A stretch of DNA of 64,000 bases from contig JAFYAQ010000014.1 of NCBI GenBank assembly GCA_017540645.1, forward strand, positions 1 through 64,000, in the 5' to 3' direction. This stretch comes from Oscillospiraceae bacterium. Its GTDB lineage: Bacteria > Bacillota > Clostridia > Oscillospirales > Oscillospiraceae. The position numbers and the translations under genes are program-made. The notes under the pieces were generated by a model. The model had not been told where the DNA came from, made no database searches, and saw only the letters and a list, made by a program, of their open reading frames with translations. Positions 51,735 to 59,824 of the stretch are shown one piece after another (position 1 is the stretch's first letter; the number at the start of each line of letters is the position of its first letter).

Positions 51735-52301
51735 ATGAAGAAAGCGATCAAGTGGTTTGACGACCACTTTGAGGAAACGCTTCTTGTGATCCTTCTCATC
51801 ATCATTGCTGTCGTCAGCATGATGCAGGTGTTCTTCCGGCAGCTGCCCTTCCTCCCCACTCTGAAGTGGGCCGAGGAGTTCTGCCGTTTCGCCTGGATCT
51901 GGAGCGTCTTCCTCTCCCTGCCTTACACCATCCGTAAGGCCAGCATGCTGCGCGTGGCCATCCTGCTGGATCTGATGCCGCAGGCGGTGCGCAAGGTATT
52001 CAACATGGTGATCGACCTGGTCACTGTCGCCTCCATGGCCTTCCTGGGCTGGCACTCCGTTCCCCTGCTGCAGAAGATCATTGCCAGCGCGGAGCTGTCC
52101 TCGGCCATGACCTGGCCCATGTGGATCATCTACATCATCCTGCCCATCGGCTTCTTCCTGGGAGCCCTGCGCGGAATCCAGATGTTCATCTACCACCTGA
52201 CACACTTCAATGAGCATGAGCTGACCACCAAAGAGCAGGCCGAGGCCGACGCCCGCGCGGAAGCCGAGACTGCCGAGAGAGCGGAAGGGGAGGACAAATA
52301 A
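51735..52301 (+). CDS. TRAP transporter small permease (DctQ)
   Basis: A 188-residue membrane protein with four predicted helices, the small subunit of a TRAP importer. The conserved block WAEEFCRFAWIWSVFLSLPYTIRKASMLRVAILLD is intact. A Glu/Ala-rich cytosolic tail (AEADARAEAETAERAEGED) follows. AGGAG lies 9 bp before the ATG at 51735. It is followed directly by dctM. Confidence 0.93.
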   Translation: MKKAIKWFDDHFEETLLVILLIIIAVVSMMQVFFRQLPFLPTLKWAEEFCRFAWIWSVFLSLPYTIRKASMLRVAILLDLMPQAVRKVFNMVIDLVTVASMAFLGWHSVPLLQKIIASAELSSAMTWPMWIIYIILPIGFFLGALRGIQMFIYHLTHFNEHELTTKEQAEADARAEAETAERAEGEDK

Positions 52302-53600
52302 ATGGCTGCGTTATTGGTATTTGTTGTCTTCCTCGGCTGCATCGTTCTCACGGTGCCCATCAGCGTAAGTATGATCGTTGGCTCCCTGGCCCCCATTCTG
52401 ACCATGGGCAAGGGCGGCTCCGTCGTACAGCTGCTGAACAACACCTTCTCCGGCGCCAACTCCACCCCCATCCTGGCGGTGCCCCTGTTCATCCTGGGCG
52501 GCGTCATCATGGCCGAGGGCGGCATTTCCCGGAGACTGTTCAACTTCTTCGCTTACTTTGTGGGCCGTTTCAGGGGCGGTCTGCCCTGCGCGGCCATCAT
52601 CACCTGCCTGTTCTACGGCGCCATCTCCGGCTCCGGCCCGGCGACCACCGCCGCTGTCGGCTCCATGTGCATCCCCTTCCTGGTGGATCTGGGCTATGAC
52701 AAGCAGTGGGTGGCCGGCCTGGTCTCCGTGGCAGGCGGTCTGGGCGTTATCATCCCGCCCTCCATCCCCTTCGTCTTGTACGCTCTGGCCACCGGTATCT
52801 CCACCGGCGACCTGTTCCTGGGCGGCATTCTCCCCGGCATTCTGATCGGCGTGTTCCTGATGGCCTATGCCGTCTTCTACTGCGCCCGGAAGGGTGAGGA
52901 TCGCGCCCGGATCGAGCAGAAGATGAAAGACCTGAGCGCCAACGGCTTCGGCAAGCTCTTCGGCGACAGCATCCTGGCCCTCCTGTGCCCCATCGTGGTA
53001 CTGGGCGGTATCTACTCCGGTCTGTTCACCCCCACCGAGGCGGCCGTGGTCAGCGTGTTCTACGCTCTGATCGTGTCCGTGTTCGTGTACCGGAGCGTGA
53101 AGATCAAGCAGATCTGGGGCCTGCTGCAGAACTCCGTAAAGACCTACGCCGGTCTTGCCTTCGTGCTGGCCTTCGCTACCGCTTTCGGCCGTGTGCTGTC
53201 CCTGACCAAGGCCACCAAGGCTGTGGAGACCTTCGTGCTGGCCAACTTCCACTCCGGCTACGCCGTGCTGAGCGTGCTGGTCATCCTCTTCCTGATCCTG
53301 GGTATGATCATGGACACCGGTCCGGCCATCATCATCCTGGCCCCCGTGTTCCTGCCCGTGGTGCAGCAGATGGGCGTCAACCCCATCCACTTCGGTGTTA
53401 TCCTGGTGTGCTGCCTGTCCATCGGCCTGGCCACGCCTCCCTTCGGTCTGGACCTGTTCGTGGCCGGCAACCTGGCGGAGGAGCCCCCCATGGCGGTGGC
53501 CAAGAAGGCTCTGCCCTTCATGATCGCCTTCCTGATCGCCCTGGTGCTCATCACCTACGTGCCCGCCATCAGCACCCTGCTGGTCACCAAGCAGTACTGA
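52302..53600 (+). CDS. TRAP transporter large permease (DctM)
   Basis: A 432-residue membrane protein with about 12 predicted helices, the sodium-coupled transport subunit of the TRAP system. Typical pieces are AISGSGPATTAAVGSMCIPFLVDLGYDKQW, GGLGVIIPPSIPFVLYAL and FTPTEAAVVSVFYAL. The start codon follows the dctQ stop with no gap. With DctQ and DctP it imports an organic acid or related small molecule. Confidence 0.95.
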   Translation: MAALLVFVVFLGCIVLTVPISVSMIVGSLAPILTMGKGGSVVQLLNNTFSGANSTPILAVPLFILGGVIMAEGGISRRLFNFFAYFVGRFRGGLPCAAIITCLFYGAISGSGPATTAAVGSMCIPFLVDLGYDKQWVAGLVSVAGGLGVIIPPSIPFVLYALATGISTGDLFLGGILPGILIGVFLMAYAVFYCARKGEDRARIEQKMKDLSANGFGKLFGDSILALLCPIVVLGGIYSGLFTPTEAAVVSVFYALIVSVFVYRSVKIKQIWGLLQNSVKTYAGLAFVLAFATAFGRVLSLTKATKAVETFVLANFHSGYAVLSVLVILFLILGMIMDTGPAIIILAPVFLPVVQQMGVNPIHFGVILVCCLSIGLATPPFGLDLFVAGNLAEEPPMAVAKKALPFMIAFLIALVLITYVPAISTLLVTKQY

Positions 53601-53709
53601 TCCGTCCGTCCATCCTGACCCCACCGCCGGAATTCCGGCGGTGGGCTGATACGGCAAGAATTCCCATAGGGAGTTTTTGAATATCCTACAGAAAAGGAGA
53701 AATGTACAC

Positions 53710-54813
53710 ATGAAGAAAACCCTGGCCCTCGTGCTGGCTCTCTGCATGGTGTTTGCTCTGGCTGCCTGCGGCGGCTCCAGCACCACCACTCAGCCCGCCG
53801 CGCCCGCTGCCCCCGCCGCTCCCGCTGCCCCCGCTGCTCCCGCTGTCAGTGCTGACGACTTTGCCGATCTCGACGAGATCGAGCTGGTCGGCGCCGACTC
53901 CTCCTCCAAGGGCGCTGACGCCCAGCTGCTGGGCGAGCTGATCGCTGCCAAGGTGGACGAGATCACCGGCGGCAAGCTGACCATCGACTATCACCCCAAC
54001 TCCGAGCTGGGCGGCGATGAGGACATCATCCGTCAGACCCAGAACGGCGACATCGCGCTGATGGTCTCCCAGACCGCTCCTCTGGTCTCCTTCATCCCCG
54101 AGATGGCCGTGTTCGACCTGCCCATGGTCTTCGCCAAGTATGACGGCGCCACCATCGACAGCGTGCTGAACGGCGACAACGACTTCCACAATGGTCTGGC
54201 CGCTGCTTACGAGAAGGTCGGCTTCCATCTGCTGGGCTTCCTGCAGAACGCCACCTACCGTGAGACCACGACCAACACCGCTCTGCGCACTCTGGCCGAC
54301 TTCAAGGGCCTGCAGATCCGTACCATGAACAACGCCAACCACATGGCCTTCTGGTCCGCCATCGGCGCTGAGCCCACTCCTCTGGCCTGGCCCGAGGTCT
54401 TCCAGGCTCTGCAGACCGGCATGCTGGATGCGGAAGAGAACGCCGCCGTTACCTGCGTGGGCGCCAACTTCCAGGACGTGCAGAAGTACTTCTGCATGAC
54501 CAACCACATCCTGTACTGCAACCAGGTCATGATCAACAACGACATCTACCAGGGTCTGCCCGAGGCTTACCAGGCTGCTCTGGACCAGGCCGTGGCCGAG
54601 GCTCTGGCTGAGATCGGCGCCAACCTGCAGAAGTCCGATGAGGAGAACATCCAGAAGCTGGTTGACGGCGGCATGGAGCAGATCACCTACGAAGCCTCCT
54701 TCTACGATGAGATCCTGGCTGTTCAGGGCGTGCAGGATCTGTACACCAAGATCGACGGCGACACCAACGGCCTGGGCGCCAAGCTGCAGGCTGCGCTGGA
54801 AGCCGCTGCCTAA
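53710..54813 (+). CDS. TRAP transporter substrate-binding lipoprotein (DctP)
   Basis: A 367-residue extracellular solute-binding protein of the DctP family. The lipobox LAAC places the modified Cys at residue 20. A Pro-Ala-Ala repeat linker (about 29-46) tethers the domain. Inside are the DctP pieces YHPNSELGGDEDIIRQTQNGDIAL, FKGLQIRTMNN (with the Arg that binds the substrate carboxylate) and LAWPEVFQALQTGMLDAEEN. The conserved Arg suggests a carboxylate substrate. AAGGAG precedes the ATG. Confidence 0.95.
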   Translation: MKKTLALVLALCMVFALAACGGSSTTTQPAAPAAPAAPAAPAAPAVSADDFADLDEIELVGADSSSKGADAQLLGELIAAKVDEITGGKLTIDYHPNSELGGDEDIIRQTQNGDIALMVSQTAPLVSFIPEMAVFDLPMVFAKYDGATIDSVLNGDNDFHNGLAAAYEKVGFHLLGFLQNATYRETTTNTALRTLADFKGLQIRTMNNANHMAFWSAIGAEPTPLAWPEVFQALQTGMLDAEENAAVTCVGANFQDVQKYFCMTNHILYCNQVMINNDIYQGLPEAYQAALDQAVAEALAEIGANLQKSDEENIQKLVDGGMEQITYEASFYDEILAVQGVQDLYTKIDGDTNGLGAKLQAALEAAA

Positions 54814-54840
54814 GCTTTCATTAAACTCCTACGCAACATC

Positions 54841-54872
54841 AGAAAACAGCACCCCCCGGGGTGCTGTTTTCT
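54841..54872 (+). terminator. Terminator after dctP
   Basis: A 15-bp stem (54841-54855 with 54858-54872) with T-rich 3' arm; ends the operon. Confidence 0.78.
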
Positions 54873-54919
54873 GAAAGGGATAAATCCGGTTTTTCCCTTA
54901 AAAATTCACATTTTACTAT

Positions 54920-54948
54920 TTGACAGCCATGGCTGAATGCAGTAAAAT
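54920..54948 (+). promoter_or_regulatory. Promoter for the hydratase/icd unit
   Basis: TTGACA (54920-54925) and TAAAAT (54943-54948) with 17 bp between, about 95 bp before the hydratase start. Confidence 0.85.
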
Positions 54949-55043
54949 TTACTTGGGATCAGACGGAAAAACTCTGCCTTTTCCCGGCAAAACGTATGTT
55001 CCCCTGGGCATATCTTTTATAATCATTTTTAGGAGGAAGACAC

Positions 55044-57296
55044 ATGTTAGTTGATTCCATCAAGCTCATTGACAAGGGCATGTACCTTGTGAATGGCGAA
55101 CTGTGCGAGACTGCCGACGTACCTGTAGAAGAGGCCAAAAAGAACACCATGGCTTATGGTATTCTTCAGGCCCACAACCATTCCGGCGATCCTGAGAAGC
55201 TGAAGATCAAGTTTGACGCCATGGCTTCCCATGACATCACCTTCGTCGGCATCATCCAGCAGGCCCGCGCCTCCGGCATGAAGAAGTTCCCCATTCCCTA
55301 CGCTCTGACCAACTGCCACAACAGCCTCTGCGCCGTGGGCGGCACCATCAACGAGGACGACCATGTGTTCGGCCTGACCGCTGCCAAGAAGTACGGCGGC
55401 ATCTTCGTTCCCCCCATGGTCAGCGTTATTCACTCCTATGCCCGTGAGCAGCTGGCCGGCTGCGGCAAGATGATCCTTGGCTCCGACTCCCACACCCGCT
55501 ACGGCGCTCTGGGCACCATGGCTATGGGCGAGGGCGGCCCCGAGCTGGCCAAGCAGCTGCTGAACAACACCTGGGACAACAACCTGCCCAAGGTCGTTGC
55601 CATCTACCTGACCGGCGCTCCCAAGAAGGGCATCGGCCCCCACGACGTGGCCATCGCCCTGATCGGCGCCACCTTTGCCAGCAAGTTCGTCAACAACTGC
55701 GTCCTGGAGTTCGTCGGCCCCGGCATCAAGAACCTGCCCATCGACTTCCGTAACGGCGTGGACGTCATGACCACCGAGACCACCTGCCTGAGCTCCATCT
55801 GGGAGACCGACGAGATCACCAAGGGCTGGTACGAGACGCATCTGCGTCCCCAGGAGTTCAAAGAGCTGCATCCCGGCAAGGTTGCCTACTACGACCGCGT
55901 GGTGTGCATCGACCTGAACAAGATGGAGAGCATGATCGCTCTGCCCTTCCACCCCTCCAACTCCTACACCATCCATTACTTCAACGAGCACAAGGAAGAG
56001 CTCCTGAAGCAGCTGCAGGAGGACGCCGAGAAGCGTTATCCCAAGCTGAAGATCGACTACATGAGCAAGATCCGTCCCGAGGGCGTGTACGCCACTCAGG
56101 GCGTCATGGGCGGCTGCGCCGGCGGTATGTTCGACTCCCTGCAGGAGGCTGCGGCCATCCTGGACGGCAAGTCCACCGGCAACGGCGAGTTCTCCGTCAA
56201 CGCCTACCCCACCTCCATCCCCGTGGCTCTGGAGCTGATCAAGATCGGCGCCACCCAGAAGCTGATGGAAGCCGGCGTTATCATCAAGCCCTCCTTCTGC
56301 GGTCCCTGCTTCGGCGCCGGCGACACCCCCGCCAACAACGGCTTCTCCCTGCGTCACGCCACCCGTAACTTCCCCAACCGTGACGGCTCCAAGCCCGGCG
56401 ACGGCCAGTTCGCTTCCGTGTGCCTGATGGACAGCCTGTCCATCGCTGCCACCGCTGCCAACAAGGGCATCATCACCGCCGCTACCGATGTGGACTACGA
56501 GTTCGAGCGCAAGCCCTACCACTTCGATCCCACTCCTTACGAGAAGCGCGTGTACAACGGCTACGGCAAGGCCGATCCCAGCCAGGAGCTGGTCCTTGGT
56601 CCCAACATCACCGACTGGCCCAAGATGTACAACCTGAGCGAGAACCTGCTTGTCCAGCTGGCCGCCGTCATCCATGACCCCGTGACCACCACCGACGAGC
56701 TGATCCCCTCCGGCGAGACCTCTTCTCTCCGCTCCAACCCCATCAAGCTCAGCCAGTACGCCCTCTCCCGCCGCGTGCCCGAGTATCCCGGCCGTGCCAA
56801 CGCCATCGCCGCCATCGAGGCCGATCGCCGCGCCGGCAAGAATCCTCAGCACCTGGTCGACGTTCTGAGCAAGGTCGGCGATCCCGAGATCCTGATGCAG
56901 AACACCCAGTTCGGCTCCTGTGTCTTCGCCAATCGTCCCGGCGACGGCTCCGCTCGTGAGCAGGCCGCTTCCTGCCAGAAGGTTCTGGGCGGCTTCGCCA
57001 ACATCTGCTACGAGTTCGCCACCAAGCGTTATCGCTCCAACTGCATCAACTGGGGCATCCTGCCCTTCACCATCGACAAGGACGTGGAGTTCAACTACGA
57101 GGACGGCGACTGCGTGTTCGTTCCCGAGATCCGCAAGGCCATTGCCGAGGGTCAGGAGAACATCCCCGCCAAGGTCATCTGCAAGAACGGCGACGTGAAG
57201 GATCTGATGCTGCATGTCATCGGCCTGACTGCCGACGAGAAGCAGATCATCCTGGACGGCTGCCTGATGAACTTCTACGCTGCCAAGAACGCGTAA
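55044..57296 (+). CDS. Aconitase-superfamily hydratase (YbhJ-like)
   Basis: A 750-residue hydratase of the aconitase superfamily, close in length and layout to E. coli YbhJ. Fe-S Cys are visible in SFCGPCFGAGDTPANN (two Cys) and the MGGCAGGMFD block. GSDSHTRYGALGTMAMGEGGPEL is the family signature, and a C-terminal swivel part is present. It could be the citrate aconitase feeding isocitrate dehydrogenase, which lies 80 bp downstream, or act on a pathway tricarboxylate. AGGAGG lies 8 bp before the ATG at 55044. Confidence 0.85.
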   Translation: MLVDSIKLIDKGMYLVNGELCETADVPVEEAKKNTMAYGILQAHNHSGDPEKLKIKFDAMASHDITFVGIIQQARASGMKKFPIPYALTNCHNSLCAVGGTINEDDHVFGLTAAKKYGGIFVPPMVSVIHSYAREQLAGCGKMILGSDSHTRYGALGTMAMGEGGPELAKQLLNNTWDNNLPKVVAIYLTGAPKKGIGPHDVAIALIGATFASKFVNNCVLEFVGPGIKNLPIDFRNGVDVMTTETTCLSSIWETDEITKGWYETHLRPQEFKELHPGKVAYYDRVVCIDLNKMESMIALPFHPSNSYTIHYFNEHKEELLKQLQEDAEKRYPKLKIDYMSKIRPEGVYATQGVMGGCAGGMFDSLQEAAAILDGKSTGNGEFSVNAYPTSIPVALELIKIGATQKLMEAGVIIKPSFCGPCFGAGDTPANNGFSLRHATRNFPNRDGSKPGDGQFASVCLMDSLSIAATAANKGIITAATDVDYEFERKPYHFDPTPYEKRVYNGYGKADPSQELVLGPNITDWPKMYNLSENLLVQLAAVIHDPVTTTDELIPSGETSSLRSNPIKLSQYALSRRVPEYPGRANAIAAIEADRRAGKNPQHLVDVLSKVGDPEILMQNTQFGSCVFANRPGDGSAREQAASCQKVLGGFANICYEFATKRYRSNCINWGILPFTIDKDVEFNYEDGDCVFVPEIRKAIAEGQENIPAKVICKNGDVKDLMLHVIGLTADEKQIILDGCLMNFYAAKNA

Positions 57297-57377
57297 TTTC
57301 TCCCGCTTCATACTCCATCCGGCTTTTGCCGGATGGAGATGAATGAATATGAATATCAATTTAGGAGGTTGATTCCA

Positions 57378-58592
57378 ATGAACAAGATTCAGATGAAGAC
57401 CCCGCTCGTCGAGATGGACGGCGACGAAATGACTCGTATCCTCTGGCAGATCATCAAGGACAAGCTGATCCTCCCCTTCATTGATCTGAAGACTGAGTAC
57501 TACGATCTGGGTCTTCTGAACCGTAACGCCACCCAGGACCAGGTCACCGTCGAGTCCGCCGAGGCCACCAAGCGCCTGGGCGTGGCCGTCAAGTGCGCCA
57601 CCATCACTCCCAACGCTCAGCGTATGCAGGAGTATCCCGAGCTGACTCAGATGTGGAAGAGCCCCAACGGCACCATCCGTTCCATCGTGGGCGGCACCAT
57701 CTTCCGCACCCCCATCGTCATCAACGGCATTAAGCCCGCTGTCCGCAACTGGGAGAAGCCCATCACGGTCGCTCGTCACGGCTACGGCGACGTGTATCGC
57801 TCTGTCGATATGTACACCACCGAGCCCGGCACCGCTACCCTGACCTTCAAGGGCGTCAGCGGCGAAGAGAAGAGCGTCGAGGTCCAGACCGTTAAGGGTC
57901 CCGCCGTGTGGCAGGGCGCTCACAACCTGGAGGCCTCCATCCGCGGCTTTGCCAAGTCCTGCTTCCAGTACGCCATCGACACCAAGCAGGATCTGTGGTT
58001 CTCCACCAAGGACACCATCGCCAAGGTCTACGACGGCGAGTTCAAGAAGGTGTTCGAGGAAGAGTTCGTCAACTACAAGGAGAAGTTCGACGAGCTGGGC
58101 ATCACCTACTTCTACACCCTGATCGACGACGCCGTGGCGCGCGTCATCCGCTCCAAGGGCGGCTACATCTGGGCCCTCAAGAACTACGACGGCGACGTCA
58201 TGTCCGACATGATCTCCACCGCTTTCGGTTCTCTGGCCATGATGACCTCCGTGCTGGTCTCCCCCGAGGGCATCTACGAGTTCGAGGCTGCTCACGGCAC
58301 CGTTACCAAGCACTACTACAAGCACCTGAAGGGCGAGAAGACCTCCACCAACTCCGTGGCTACCATCTTTGCCTGGAGCGGCGCCCTGCGTAAGCGCGGC
58401 GAGCTGGACGAGATCCCCGAGCTGGTCAACTTTGGCAACAAGCTGGAAGAGGCCGTGTTCGACACCCTGAACGCCGGCATCATGACCAAGGACCTGGCCG
58501 GTATGTGCGAGGAAGGCTTCAAGGCCACTGCCGTCAACAGCGAAGAGTTCATCGACGCCATTGCCGAGCGCCTGGCTGCCAAGCTGGCGTAA
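57378..58592 (+). CDS. icd: NADP-dependent isocitrate dehydrogenase
   Basis: A 404-residue isocitrate dehydrogenase of the eukaryote-like dimeric NADP type, making 2-oxoglutarate, CO2 and NADPH from isocitrate. Seen are VEMDGDEMTRILWQ, NGTIRSIVGGTIFR (substrate loop), KSKGGYIWALKNYDGDVMSD-type Mg site and GTVTKHYY. The ATG at 57378 follows TAGGAGG. It is co-transcribed with the hydratase, so the two make 2-oxoglutarate for glutamate or pathway use. Confidence 0.96.
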   Translation: MNKIQMKTPLVEMDGDEMTRILWQIIKDKLILPFIDLKTEYYDLGLLNRNATQDQVTVESAEATKRLGVAVKCATITPNAQRMQEYPELTQMWKSPNGTIRSIVGGTIFRTPIVINGIKPAVRNWEKPITVARHGYGDVYRSVDMYTTEPGTATLTFKGVSGEEKSVEVQTVKGPAVWQGAHNLEASIRGFAKSCFQYAIDTKQDLWFSTKDTIAKVYDGEFKKVFEEEFVNYKEKFDELGITYFYTLIDDAVARVIRSKGGYIWALKNYDGDVMSDMISTAFGSLAMMTSVLVSPEGIYEFEAAHGTVTKHYYKHLKGEKTSTNSVATIFAWSGALRKRGELDEIPELVNFGNKLEEAVFDTLNAGIMTKDLAGMCEEGFKATAVNSEEFIDAIAERLAAKLA

Positions 58593-58614
58593 TCACCATC
58601 CATCAAATCATCAA

Positions 58615-58654
58615 CAGCAAAAAAGACTGGCCGCAAGGCCAGTCTTTTTTGCTG
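58615..58654 (+). terminator. Terminator after icd
   Basis: A perfect 18-bp stem (58615-58632 with 58637-58654, loop GCAA) with T6 in its 3' arm. Confidence 0.88.
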
Positions 58655-58850
58655 TCGAAGAAGTGGCAAAGCCACTTCTTCGAGATGGCTGCGGCCTGCT
58701 GCGCGCACTACTTGTCCGCTTGACGCGGACAATTCGCACACTTGCAGTCCGAGATGTATTTTCTCCGACGTACACGCCGCCGGAGAAAATGATCAAAACC
58801 TTATTCGCCATTGCGACGGCGAACTCTGCGAGGCTGTTTTACTGTCAGCC
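58655..58850. repeat. Hairpin-rich intergenic segment
   Basis: Holds at least three further inverted repeats: 58655-58667/58671-58683 (13 bp perfect), 58712-58719/58725-58732 (8 bp) and 58758-58767/58781-58790 (10 bp). No gene is supported. Similar hairpin series occur at 15140-15300 and 16584-16609. Confidence 0.5.
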
Positions 58851-59771
58851 TTACGGTTTTCCCGGGTTCACATGGACCATGATGTGCTTGACCTTGGGGA
58901 ATTGGCGCTCGATGGTGTCGTGGACCCGTTCCGCCACCTCGTGGCCCTGGATCAGGGTCATATTCTCGTCCGCGGCGATCTCCATATCCACATAGATCCG
59001 GGCGCCGAACTCTCTGGTCATCAATCGGTCCACCCGCAGCACGTCCTCCACCCCTTCGGCGCAGGCACGGATGGCGTCCTCGGTGGCATCGTCGCAGGCG
59101 TGGTCCACCATTTTCTCGGTAGCGCCCCGGAAGCTGTCCAGGGCCGCTTTGAGGATCAGCACGCAGATCAGCAGGCTGGCGACCGGCTCCAGCACCGGTG
59201 CCCCATGGCGGGCGCCGAAGATGCCGACAAGGGCTCCCACGGAGGACAGGGCGTCGCTCCGGTGGTCCCAGGCGCTGGCCATCAGAGAGGCGGAGTCCAG
59301 CTGTCGGGCGTAGTGCCGGGTGTACCAGTACATGGCCTCCTTGCAGACGATGGACACCGCCGCGGCCACCAGAGCCAGGGCGCCGGGGATGCTCCGGCCT
59401 CCGTCCGCCCCCTGGACGATCTGCTCCAGAGCGCTGCGGCCGATCAGAATGCCGGTGAAGGCCAGCACCACGCTCAGCACGATGGCTGCCACACACTCAA
59501 AGCGCTCGTGGCCGTAGGGATGGGATTTGTCCGGCTCCCGGGCGGAGAGGTTCACTCCCACGATAACGATGATGCTGCTGACCACATCGGAGGCCGAGTG
59601 GATGGCGTCGCTGACCATGGCCATGGAGTGGCCCAGGACGCCTGCCAGCAGCTTGAAGAGGCTGAGGACCACGTTTCCCGCGATGCTGACCAGAGACACG
59701 CGGGTGGCGGTCTTTTCAAAGCCGGCGGGGTCTGCCCCGCCGGCTTTTTCTTTGATAGGTGCTTTGGTCAT
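58851..59771 (-). CDS. CDF-family cation efflux protein
   Basis: A 306-residue cation diffusion facilitator with six predicted helices, exporting divalent metal ions in exchange for protons. The metal site is MVSDAIHSASD (helix II, D...D) and AWDHRSDALSS (helix V, HxxxD). The C-terminal metal-sensing domain (about 215-300) is present. Zn, Fe or Mn cannot be told apart with confidence. It may be the second gene of a unit behind thrC (54 bp gap). Confidence 0.92.
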   Translation of the reverse strand: MTKAPIKEKAGGADPAGFEKTATRVSLVSIAGNVVLSLFKLLAGVLGHSMAMVSDAIHSASDVVSSIIVIVGVNLSAREPDKSHPYGHERFECVAAIVLSVVLAFTGILIGRSALEQIVQGADGGRSIPGALALVAAAVSIVCKEAMYWYTRHYARQLDSASLMASAWDHRSDALSSVGALVGIFGARHGAPVLEPVASLLICVLILKAALDSFRGATEKMVDHACDDATEDAIRACAEGVEDVLRVDRLMTREFGARIYVDMEIAADENMTLIQGHEVAERVHDTIERQFPKVKHIMVHVNPGKP

Positions 59772-59824
59772 AGAGATTCCTCCAAACCGATGCTGTGAAA
59801 GAGGGTATGCGTGTTTTCCCGGGC

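Noticed and set aside
55047..58325. A 1092-codon open frame on the minus strand covering the hydratase and icd
   Set aside because: It is an antisense shadow of two well-supported genes, produced by their strong codon bias; its translation is Val/Gly/Asp/His-rich low-complexity sequence without a domain.
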